A DNA stretch of 64,000 nt from Tilletiopsis washingtonensis (lineage: Eukaryota; Basidiomycota; Exobasidiomycetes; Entylomatales), in contig NW_020312004.1 in assembly GCF_003144115.1 (NCBI RefSeq), forward strand, positions 332,506-396,505, written 5' to 3'. Below, piece after piece: positions 52,665 to 61,589 of this stretch. Position numbers and translations under genes: made by a program. Within the stretch, counting starts at the first letter, position 1. Each line of letters opens with the position of its first letter. Under the pieces are notes generated by a model, which saw nothing but the letters and a program-made list of their open reading frames with translations, was not told the origin of the DNA and made no database searches.

Positions 52665-54632
52665 GGCTAGGCTAGCAATTCAGGGCTTGAGATCGAAGTG
52701 CGGCAGTACAGCGGCGAGGAAGATGCATGCAAGGCTGCGGATGAGACGAGACGAAGAAGCCAAGATGAGTCCGTCGAGTGCGGGCCCTGGTGCGCCGGAC
52801 TTTGCCAGCGGTGTCGTGACAGGAGGCATAGTCCTGCTGCGCCGTGTCGACTCGCACCTGCTCTCGCTGCCCTTGCTAGCTGTGTAGTGCGCCGCGCCTC
52901 ACTCCGTTGGCGATGCTCTGGTGCTGCCGCCTCAATCTACAACCCGAGCGGTACGAGCCATCGCGCACGATGGCTGCACGTCTACCGCAGAGACTGTACC
53001 GTCATGCATCGCGCGAGAGCCGGGCCCGTCGTTCGATGAGCGGTCGCAATGTGGCGCAGATCACGTCGTGCTCTCGTAGCAAGGCCGAGTGAGACAGATT
53101 ACGTTGCGTGCTGTCGTCGTTTCCGAGCCCGAGCGTGTCGCTGCTCGCTGAGCTGTCGTGCGAGTCCGGCCGGCCCTTGCGTGAGATCGGGCCGGCGACA
53201 GCTATCAAACTGCCGCATCACGCACCTCGGAGCGCCGGCGCTGCCGAGTCAACAGGCTCAGCGCTGAACTGCTTCAGACACACCCGACAATCCTGCTCTG
53301 CACAGCCACATGTCCAGCGAGCCAGGACTCGAGCGTCACGAGCCTCGCATGACACATGTGGGAAGTGGGGCCTCTGCAGGCGTGAGAGCCCCGCTGTTCA
53401 GCAGCCAGGCCTCATCCAAGCGTGGTGCGGGGCAGAACGGGCTGTGCTGGAGCTAGCGAGCTGGGAGCAAGCGCTCGGGACCGGGCCACTCCGATGGTGC
53501 AAGCGTGAGAGCCTAGCGTGCAACGGCTTGTCGCACGGGTGCCTGAATGGCGGCGAGAGAGACGCGCTCGCCGGCAGCGATGACGAGGACGAGCAAGCAA
53601 TCGTGAGCAGCAGCAGCAGCAGCGGCGACTGAGGACCATTCGAACCCATCGTGCCCGTGAGCCATTGTCGAGGTCGACATCAAGCATCTGCGAGCCTCAC
53701 ACGTGCGCAAGAGGCGAATGCAAGAGATCAGCGAGTTGCAGAGGGTCCCGCGGATAGCCAGGGATGTGCCGCAGATGCGCCGTGCTGGCCGCCGGCCGGC
53801 CCAGAAAGCCGCCAGCCGGTTCAAAGCTGCGAGTGGGAGCGTGCGGAGATCACGACTGCACCCGCTGCGATGCTGCGTGACTCGAGCCACAGCGGATGGC
53901 GAGAGCACCACGCGGTGTCGAGCTGCTTGCGTTGGCCGTAGCTCGGCAGGCGGGCGCTGACGCTGAGCGGCTGCAGGCACCCCTCCGCAGCGGCAGCGCA
54001 GCAGCATGGCGGCTCGCCAAGGCCCGAGTAAAGCCAAAGCCGGGCAGCGCACGAGGGCGCAGCGGCAGCGCCAGCGTTGCGCCGCGGGGGCTCGTGGCCG
54101 GCGGCGCAGCGGCCGCTCAAGTCAGGCACGGGCACGAGAGGAGAGGCGCGCTGCCGCTCACACGCTCTCCTTCCGCGTACCGCCGGCGTCGTGCGGCGGG
54201 TGCGCTTTGGCCTCGCTCTCACAGCGAGGATCCGCGGCTGCGCTGATGCTGCCCTTGAGCGGGCTGCAGCGGCGCTGCGCTGCGTCGTCATGGGCCGCAC
54301 AAGCGCAGCGTCCGGCTCCGGGCCAGCCGCACTGCGCCGCCCGGTCCTTGCCGCGGGCAGCGCGGGTCCAGCGCCGTCCACGCGTGCGTGCCCTCGCTCC
54401 TCCTCGCTGGCCCTTTGCCGTCCCCTCGCCGTGCGAGCAGATGCGTGCTATTTGCAGGTTTCGCATGTGGGGTCCTCGGAGCGGTGGCTTATCGCCCGGA
54501 GCGCAGAACATATAAGCTCGGCCCTTGGCGGAGCGGAGCGCTGGCCGGCGCGTCCTCCTCCTTCTCCACCCCATCCTCGCACCTCGGCTGCACCTGCGTG
54601 GGCTGCCACGACTCCTCCTCACCTTCGCGAAC
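52665..54632. other. 2-kb spacer without a convincing gene
   Basis: Between two plus-strand genes. An open frame at about 53108-53632 ends in an acidic, Ser-rich tail (GSDDEDEQAIVSSSSSSGD), but the rest has chance-frame composition. CACGTG occurs at 53700-53705. The right end from about 54400 is the leader and promoter of the next gene. Confidence 0.4.
54511..54516 (+). promoter_or_regulatory. TATA box upstream of the four-span membrane protein
   Basis: TATAAG within CATATAAGCTC, 117 bp upstream of ATG 54633, is among the clearest TATA matches in the window. Confidence 0.45.
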
Positions 54633-56231
54633 ATGGCCGTCGCGTTCCGCCGCCGCATTCTGACGCTGCTCAGCATCGACTTGGTCTGCCTGCTGCTGGC
54701 CTTCTGTCTCTCCGCCGTGCTCGTCTCGCGCTGGGCCACCACCAGACAGGTCCTCGGCGCCTACGTCACCGCCGAGCGCGAGGCCGCCGCCTCGTCGCGG
54801 CGGGGTCCGTACGGAACATACACGATCCCCGATGTGTATGTCTCCGCGATCGTCACAGGAAGCGTGACGCGAACCTTCTCCGGCCGCGTCACGCTCTCGA
54901 CGCTTTCAGGGACGCGCGAGGTGGCCTTTGCGACGGTGTCGAGTCTGCTTACGCAGACGTATCGCCAATACACCTTCGATACCGTGTTCACCGGATCTAC
55001 CACGATCACGGGCTACCGCAACATTGACTCGCTGCTGTCGTCGTACACTGCCGAGTCGAGCCGCTACCAGGCATCCATCGACGCCGACCGCGCCGCCTCG
55101 TCGGTCATCGACGGCTTCTCGAGCCGCACGGCCGCGTCGAGGTCTGCTTCGGTTGCGTCGGTGCTGTCTGCGGCGCAAGCCACGGGCACGGCGTCGGCCT
55201 CCGGATTCCTCTCTGCTGCGAGCCGCACCGCATCGTCGTCTGCTGCGCCGGAACGCCGCATGGCCGCTCCAGCCGCGCCGACGGCTGCACTCGCAAGGCG
55301 CCAGCCAGCGCCTGCTCCGACTGCCGCACCACAGCTCGTCGCTCGGGCTGTGCAGCCGCAGAAGCGCGCCACAGTTGATGCCCGCGTGAGTGGCCGCCTT
55401 GCAACGCATGTCCGCGCCGATGCTGACACTGCTTGCAGCGAAACAGCTCGTCGCTGCTGCTCGCCCTCATCGTCATCATCATGATGCTCTTCTTCGCACG
55501 CTGCGGCCACGTGCTGTACATCATCTGCAAGCTGGCGCAGGACGCGACGCCGAGCAGCGAGGCAAAGGCGCTGCTGCGCAACCTCTCCCGCAAGCCCGTG
55601 CTCGGCCTGCTACTCGCCACGTGAGTAGTGTGTTCGTGCGAGCTGCGGCATGAGCTGACGCTGCGCAGCACCGCCGTTGGCGCCGCCTTTGTCGCCGTCT
55701 CGACGGTCATCTTCCTCGGCGGCAACTTTTCGGCCGTGTACGGGCGGGGCGTCGACGCAGGTGAGTCCAACGAGCAGCCGCCAACGAGCACAACTGATGG
55801 CTCGCTCTGCAGCGTGGTTCGTCTTCTGGATCGTGACGCTTCTGACGAGTCTTCTGTCCATCTTCGGCGCGTGGCAGCACATGCCCGTCGAGGATGCGCA
55901 CTGGCTCGCACAGCCCGTCGGCGTCATCGACGGCCCGTCGACCGACGAGGTGCGCTTCCAGCTGCCCGCGCTCGACTCGCAGCCCAACACGGCCTACACC
56001 GAGCCGATGGGCGAGCACTCGCCCTTCCTGCCCTTCTCTGTGCCCGGCGTCGAGCGCGCCTCGGCACCGCCCACGCGTCGGCCTGTCAGCCTCGGCTCGC
56101 TGGAGCAGCAGGCGACGTATGTGCAGCCGCCAACGGAGCGCCGCACGTCGGGCGACCAGCCGCCGCCGGCGTACACGGCCCGCGCGACGCCCTGCAAGGA
56201 GCACTGCCCGCCCGGCCACACCTGCGTCTAA
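54633..56231 (+). CDS. unrecognised membrane protein with four predicted spans
   Basis: Exons 54633-55385, 55439-55620, 55669-55760 and 55813-56231 join in phase to 481 residues. Span 1 lies near the N-terminus (LLSIDLVCLLLAFCLSAVLV). About 200 Ser/Thr/Ala-rich residues follow and are probably extracytosolic. Three closely spaced spans come next: SLLLALIVIIMMLFFARCG, VGAAFVAVSTVIFLGGNF and WFVFWIVTLLTSLLSIFGAW. The 130-residue tail is Pro-rich with a PPPAYT motif (PPxY-like) and ends CKEHCPPGHTCV. A dibasic KR (QPQKRATVD) precedes span 2. I recognise no family; the layout is broadly like plasma-membrane or eisosome-type fungal proteins, but without their signature motifs. It is convergent with the BIG1-like gene across 146 bp. 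Confidence 0.75.
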
Positions 56232-56377
56232 CGTGTCCCCCCTTCCCGCCGCGATACCTCCGCTCTGTTACCCTGACGACCCTCTACCCTGTATCGTACG
56301 CCCTTGCCCCGCCTGACATGAGACGCTTGACATGAGACGCTCTGACATTTCGTTCCGGCCGGAGACTGCCGCGCCGC

Positions 56378-57398
56378 CTACTGGCTCTTCTTGGCCTGCT
56401 CCATAGGGCGCCGCGGGACCGGCGCCTGGATGTCGGCCAGCAGCAGCGTGGAGAAGTAGGCGATCGGCACGAGGAGGAAGACGACGACGAGGATGGCCAG
56501 AAGCAGGCCGCTGCGGAGAAGGAGTCAGCGGAATGTGTGGTGCGCGGCGCACAGCGACACACCTCGTGAGGAACTGCACAGGCGGGCGTCAGCAGAGGTC
56601 GTGCCTGATGCTGCGGCGCACTCACCTGGTAGCGGTGGAACAGGCCCGGCGGCAGGTCGCTGTCGCTCTTGGCCGCGCGCTTCGCCAGCCGGCTGGCCCG
56701 CGGTGCCGACGCCACGACGACGAGGTGGCGCGGGTTGGAGCTGGTGAACTGCGCAAGCACGTCTGGGGCGCAGCGCATCAGCTAAAGCGAGCGAGGGTGC
56801 GGCTCGGCGGCAGTGCACATGCGGCAGCATCTCTGCTACCATGCACATCCTGTAACGGGCACTAGACTCACCATCCTGCTCCTGGGCGGCCACGCTGATG
56901 CGCATCACCTGCTTCTGCTTCGCCTCCTCGCCCGCCAGCGTCCACGCGCCCTTGCGCTCCGCACCGCACGCCTTGAGGATGGCGCGTGCGATCTCGGCCG
57001 CCGACTGGCCCGGCGCCTCGTCGACATGGCCAAACGACAGCTGCGCCGGCGCACCCACGGCGCGCGCACGCAGCGGGTGCGAGCTGTGCATCGACGGGAA
57101 CGTCTCGTGGTCGAGCTGCGCAGTGTCAGCCAATGCCATCTCTGCGCCCTCGCCGCACACTCACGTCCTGCACCTCGACGATCGCCACACCGTCGAGCCC
57201 ACACAGCGCCGACAGGTCACGCGTCAGGCCCTTGGCGATTGCGCGCGGGTCGGCAGCAGGGCCGGCATGCTGGTGCGCGGCCGGGTCGAGCAGCGCCGAG
57301 GCGTGCGACGTCCACGCCAGCAGCGGCTTGGTGTCGACGAAGCCGTGCGCCGCGGGCAGCAGCGCCGAGAGCGAGAGAAGCGCGAGCGCGAGACGCAT
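56378..57398 (-). CDS. Big1-like ER membrane protein
   Basis: Exons 57398-57165, 57115-56872, 56762-56626, 56573-56563 and 56510-56378 join in phase to 252 residues. A signal peptide (MRLALALLSLSALLPAAHG) is followed by FVDTKPLLAWTSHAS, a luminal domain, FHRYQFLTSG and one C-terminal span (LLLAILVVVFLLVPIAYFST). It ends EQAKKSQ, a KKxx-like lysine pair near the C-terminus. Big1 proteins are ER factors needed for beta-1,6-glucan or cell-wall synthesis and resemble the Ac45/Voa1 V-ATPase assembly proteins. The fourth exon is only 11 nt. The family call is from layout and end motifs, so a Voa1-type relative is the main alternative. Confidence 0.7.
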
Positions 57399-57988
57399 GC
57401 CGGGCTTGTGTGGAGGGTGGAGCTGCGATGAGAGGAGAGTGGTCGAGATGCGGGAGGAGGCGGGGAGGCGGCGCGGCGAGATGCGCACGCGCCGCCGCGC
57501 CGGCAAGCTGAGCTGGCTGTCGCTGGCGCCGCCGCCGTCACGTGCAGCCACCCGCACCGCGCGCGCGCCGCGCGAGCGACCCGCCTCTACCCTCCTGCCC
57601 CGATCGACCGGCAAGGCAATCGCAGATGCTCGAGCTGATGAGCATTAGACTGGCGAGCTCTCCGAATGACGCCACTGTGCGCCTCCGCTCGTCACAGCCT
57701 CAGTGCCTCCTGCGTTGTAGCAGTGCGGCGCGCGAGACAGCTCGTACGCCAACAAACGCGCTGCTCGGGGGTGTCGACGTTCAGCTGCCTCTGCTACTCC
57801 GCCACCACATCACAGATACGAAGCTTCGTTGTGGGAGTGACGAGGTGACACGATGTGATGATGGCTACAGGACAGACGACGGCGAGGTGTGGATGGACAG
57901 ATGACGAGGTGACGCGGACGAAGGATCGGGCGGCGCAGTTGCGATGCGCGAAGAGGCGGCGACTTGGCCGGCTCGAGGTGAGGAGTGG
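57399..57988. promoter_or_regulatory. spacer upstream of the BIG1-like gene with CACGTG
   Basis: CACGTG lies at 57539-57544 (TCACGTGCAG), 141 bp upstream of the minus-strand start at 57398. The rest, to the end of the next locus, shows no gene. Confidence 0.4.
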
Positions 57989-58783
57989 TTATCCGACACG
58001 GCGCTTCTTCTCGGCCGCATGCTTCTCGCCGGCTGCGCGCTTGCCGGGCGCCTCGGCGGCTGCGTTGGCGTCGACCTGGCCTTCCAGCAGGCCATGCTTG
58101 GAGTCCTCCTCGTCGTCCTTCGCGGCTGCGAGACGCTCCTCCAGCGCGCAAGATTCGCTGAGAGCCTGCCCGATGTCTCGAGCAAGCAGAAGATACTAGG
58201 ATCGCCTGGCCTCAGAGAAGATGTGCCCGCTGCTGAGCTTCTCCCTGGCCGCTGTGAGGCCAGGCTCGGGGACGTGCTCGAAGTCGAGCAGCTCGAGGGC
58301 AGCTAGCCTCGCGTTCTGGAGCCCCTTCGTTGACGCCATGTAGAGGGTGCGAAGTGCAGCTTGTCGCTCCTTCTGAGGAGCGTCGGCAGTCTCTGCCATC
58401 AGCTGGGTGAGAGCAGCGCGCTTCGTGGCGATGACGTGCTCAGCGAGTTGCTCGAATGCGCTCGGTGACACGAGTTGGGGCGGCTCGAATGCACCGACAA
58501 TGTCCTCCTTGTGGGCATTGCGAGGAGCGTATGTGTTGAGGAGCTTCTTCACTGCTGCCTGAGCGCGGTCCCTCGCCTGCTGGCCCGTGATCCTCACATC
58601 TTCAGCCGCGGCGATGAGATCCACAGCAGCAGCCTGCTTGGTCTCGTGAGCGGCAAAGAAGGTTGTTCGCGCGGCGATGAGCCTGGCTGCGGCGGCGGCA
58701 TGCTGAGCCTCCATGTTGATGGAGACAATGGTGATGAGAGCGGCGGTACGATGACGAGCTTGCAAAGCTGCGAGAGTGAGCAT
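57989..58783 (-). pseudogene. unrecognised locus, frame interrupted by one in-frame TAG
   Basis: From ATG 58783 (MLTLAALQARHRTAALITIV) the frame runs 195 codons to TAG at 58196-58198. It then continues in the same frame for 68 more codons to TAA at 57989-57991. The first part is Ala-rich and probably helical (FEPPQLVSPSAFEQLAEHVI). The part after the TAG is charged and ends in AAEKKRRVG, resembling a basic nuclear-localisation signal. No GT donor in a usable phase lies near the TAG, so splicing does not obviously remove it. I do not recognise the family. It could be a complete 195-residue gene, a decaying gene, or a read-through product. Stops are rare by chance in GC-rich DNA, so the open tail is only weak evidence. 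Confidence 0.4.
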
Positions 58784-59430
58784 GCGAGTAACCTGAAAAG
58801 CCTCGATGCTTGACTTACAGTGCAAATGTGCCTTGCCTCACTCTGCTTGGCGGGACGAGCTCACGAGCTTAGCTGCGGAGCTTGAGGAAAGCCACTGTCT
58901 GATGCACGAACAGCGACTGCTCGTGGGATCGGGGTGAGCTTCGACTCGCGAACGGACTGACATGAGGTGCAGCGTGACTCACGGCGTGCGACTGATGCGT
59001 CACGGCTGCGGAGAGGCGCTTGAAATGCCGAGAGTGAGAGACTGGCGCCGACGATGACAGCGGATGATGGTGGCGCAGAGCAAAGCGCTGCGGCGGGGGC
59101 GATGAGGGCCCAGCACAGCGACGCGGCCTGCTGGGCGCGCCAGAAGCAGCGCGCGGGTCCAGCTCAGGCTGCCCGCGCTTGCTCGCTGATTACATCGGCG
59201 CATACGCTTGTAGTCGCCGGCTACAACTCGTCTCTGAATCGAATGCGCCGCGCAGCATCTCGCTGGCACCGCCGGCGCGGCCCGCGCGGCGCTGCTGCCG
59301 CCCTACCGCTGCACGACGGGCGCACACGCTTGCGCACGAGCGAGGCCGTATCCCCCTGGACAGAGAGCGGCGCTCGTGCCCTTCTTGCTTCCTCACCACC
59401 ACCACTTTCCACGCGCCTCCACGCTGCAAG
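58784..59430. other. divergent spacer between two interrupted loci
   Basis: No convincing exon. It contains a nested pair of perfect inverted repeats. GGCGCAT (59197-59203) pairs with ATGCGCC (59243-59249). Inside, TTGTAG (59208-59213) pairs with CTACAA (59221-59226). Confidence 0.4.
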
Positions 59431-60911
59431 ATGGACCCTGCTTGGCATGCCGGCCAGGCTTCAGCCTCTGCGTCTAGCTCGGGCCCGGGCCGCGCCGCGC
59501 CAATGCAGCCTCACCTCCCGCACCCTGCCCATCGCAGCGACGCCCAGCGTGCCGTGCCCGCGCCGTACCAGCAGATCCCTCAGTAACCCGAACACTTCTA
59601 CGCGCCCTACGGCGCCTCGCACTGGCAAATCGCTCAGCAACAGTTCGCGTGGCGGCGCGAGGACGACGAGCGGCGTCAGGCGCGCGAGCGCGCCGACCTG
59701 CAGCGTCAGCACCAGCACCAGCAGCTGCTTCAGATGCAGCAGCAGCAGCAGCAGCAACTTCAGATGCAGCAGCAGCAGCACGCCGACGAACTTTTTGAGC
59801 GCGAGCGTCGCGAGGCGTTGTGGCTACAAGCATGGCCGTCGCCATGGCAGCAGCAACAGCCGCCGCCGCACTTCAGCGATGGTGCGTGGCAGGCGCCTGT
59901 CTACCACCAGGATCAGCCTGCCTCGGCGGCTCGCGCGCCGGGACAGGGCGACTGGGAGCCTCAGCCTCATCCTCAACACTCTGCGTCGCGTCCTGGGCAG
60001 CATCCGCCACTCTCGACGGATTCAGAGCCGCTGCACTGGTCGCCGGGCTGCTCCGCTCCCGACTCGCCTTCGCGCTTTCAAGAGCCGCCGCCCGACACGC
60101 GTGCTTCACCACCGATCGCTTCGCCTGAGCCGTACCCTCGTTTCGAAGAGCTGGCGTCGTCATCGAGCGCCCGGCAGATGGAATCGCAACATCCATCGGT
60201 GCGCCACGAGCCGCAGCCGCAAAACGTGGCGCCCGAGTCGTCCATCCTGGGCAAGCGAGCCAGCGCAGATGAAGACGGAGCTGTGGAGGAACAGCGGCGC
60301 AAGTTCCACGTAAGCGACTGCAGCGGCAGCATGACTTTTCTCGCTACTAGCTTTGCCTGACGTTCCTCTCCTTCCCACAGCACCTGCCTCCGAAGCCTAA
60401 CGTGATGATTCGCACCAGCCGAGGCGCTCCAAGCTACCCGCTGCCGTACTCTCAAGACCGCTTTGCTTTCAAAGAAGCCGGCGCGTCATCGTCAGGTGAT
60501 GCTAGCCATCACGAAGCCAAGCCTGCGTCGCCGAAGCCAAGTCTTGTGGCGGATGATCCGGCGCGCAAAATGGCGCAAGACTCGGGGAGCGAGGCGATGG
60601 GCGAATCGGAGGACGAGGCGACGAGCGAGTCGGAGGACGAGGCAACGGGCGATGCGGACAAGTAGGCGGCGATCAAGCAGGCAAAGGAGGCGGGCGCTTT
60701 GCGGCTGCGCCCAAGCGCGGCCGCTCGGCGGAAGGCCGAGGAGGCGGAGATGGAGGCCTGCGTCCGGATCATCGATTCGCGAGACTCGACGCAGGACGAA
60801 AAGCGAGACGCGAGGAGAAAGCTTGTCGCGGCTGAGGAAGAGCGTGCGGAAAAGAGGAGGCAGTACAACCTCATATTCCCCCGGCGGTCGAAGCGCCTGG
60901 CCGACCCGTGA
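59431..60911 (+). pseudogene. Gln-rich locus with two in-frame stops
   Basis: From ATG 59431 (MDPAWHAGQASASASSSGPG) the frame runs 51 codons to TAA at 59584-59586. It stays open for 241 codons (59587-60309). A well-formed 71-nt intron follows (60310-60380, GTAAGC donor, CCCACAG acceptor). Exon 2 then runs from HLPPKPNVMIRT to TAG at 60663-60665 and on, in frame, to TGA at 60911. The middle carries long Gln runs (CAG-rich, 59700-59785) in a charged helical region. The part after the TAG is basic and coiled-coil-like (RRKAEEAEMEACVRI ... FPRRSKRLADP). I recognise no family. A host gene in decay is the simplest reading. The real start may instead lie after the TAA, and the protein may simply end at the TAG. 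Confidence 0.45.
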
Positions 60912-61100
60912 GCAGCTCGGGCGCGGGCCGCCGCGCAATGTGCTTACCCTGCGTCAGGGCCCGCTGAGATCGGCACCACGCTTCTTCGTCTCCGTCTCCA
61001 CCCCTCTGTACCTCCACGCCTCTAGTACTCTCCTTACACATCACGACTTTCTCAGACGGCGGCGCCCACTCGTCCGTTCGCAGCGCTCCTCAAGTGTACC

Positions 61101-61166
61101 TCTTCCGTCCTCTTCTGTCCTCTTCCGTCCTCTTCTATCCTCTTCCGTCCTCTTCCGTCCTCTTCC
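61101..61166 (+). repeat. 10-bp minisatellite
   Basis: Six full copies and one partial copy of TCTTCCGTCC in strict tandem. Copies 2 and 4 vary at one or two positions. The repeat is pyrimidine-only except for G/A at one site. Confidence 0.9.
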
Positions 61167-61200
61167 TCATGTGCATACTGACGCTAACTCCGGAGAACTG

Positions 61201-61589
61201 CGGCTGACCAGGCGGTCTGCCTCCAGCTGCTCAAGTTCAAGTCAAGCTGATCATCGCGCATCGTCTTGTTCATCGACCTACGCACCGTGAGTAGCCCTCA
61301 GCTCCCAGACGCGTCTCACTAACGACGTGCATCCCCCCTCGAAGTCTCTCTCCGTGTCGCACTCTCCCACCCGCAACACTTCCCCTTATCGTGCGTATCG
61401 CGTCTTACTTCAAGATCTAGCTGACCAGGTCGCTCGACACAGGCGCTCTTCTCCTTCCTGTTCGTGCGTACGCTCTTCACACTACGTCGTACGTCATCTG
61501 CATTCTCCACCAGGCTCACGACTGACTCGAAGCTGCGCTCAGAACCGTTCGACATCATCGATCTGTCTCGGACGCACACTCCTCAATAG
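61201..61589 (+). other. candidate short spliced transcript
   Basis: Several intron-like signals cluster here without a long frame. A 58-nt interval at 61287-61344 has a GTGAGT donor, a CACTAAC branch site and a CGAAG acceptor. A second possible intron runs from GTGCGTATCG near 61391 to GACACAG near 61444. A third begins GTGCGTACGC near 61466 and ends CACCAG near 61515. A short frame after the last one reads LTTDSKLRSEPFDIIDLSRT and stops at 61589. Phases are not uniquely settled and no function can be given. Confidence 0.3.

Noticed and set aside
53108-53632. Plus-strand open frame ending in an acidic Ser-rich tail
   Set aside because: Only the last 20 residues look protein-like, partly because of a CAG run. 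I found no splice-supported upstream exon or domain.
53620-53700. GGTTCGAA-like T-loop on the minus strand suggesting a tRNA
   Set aside because: The flanking five-base arms do not pair, and no acceptor or anticodon stem could be drawn.
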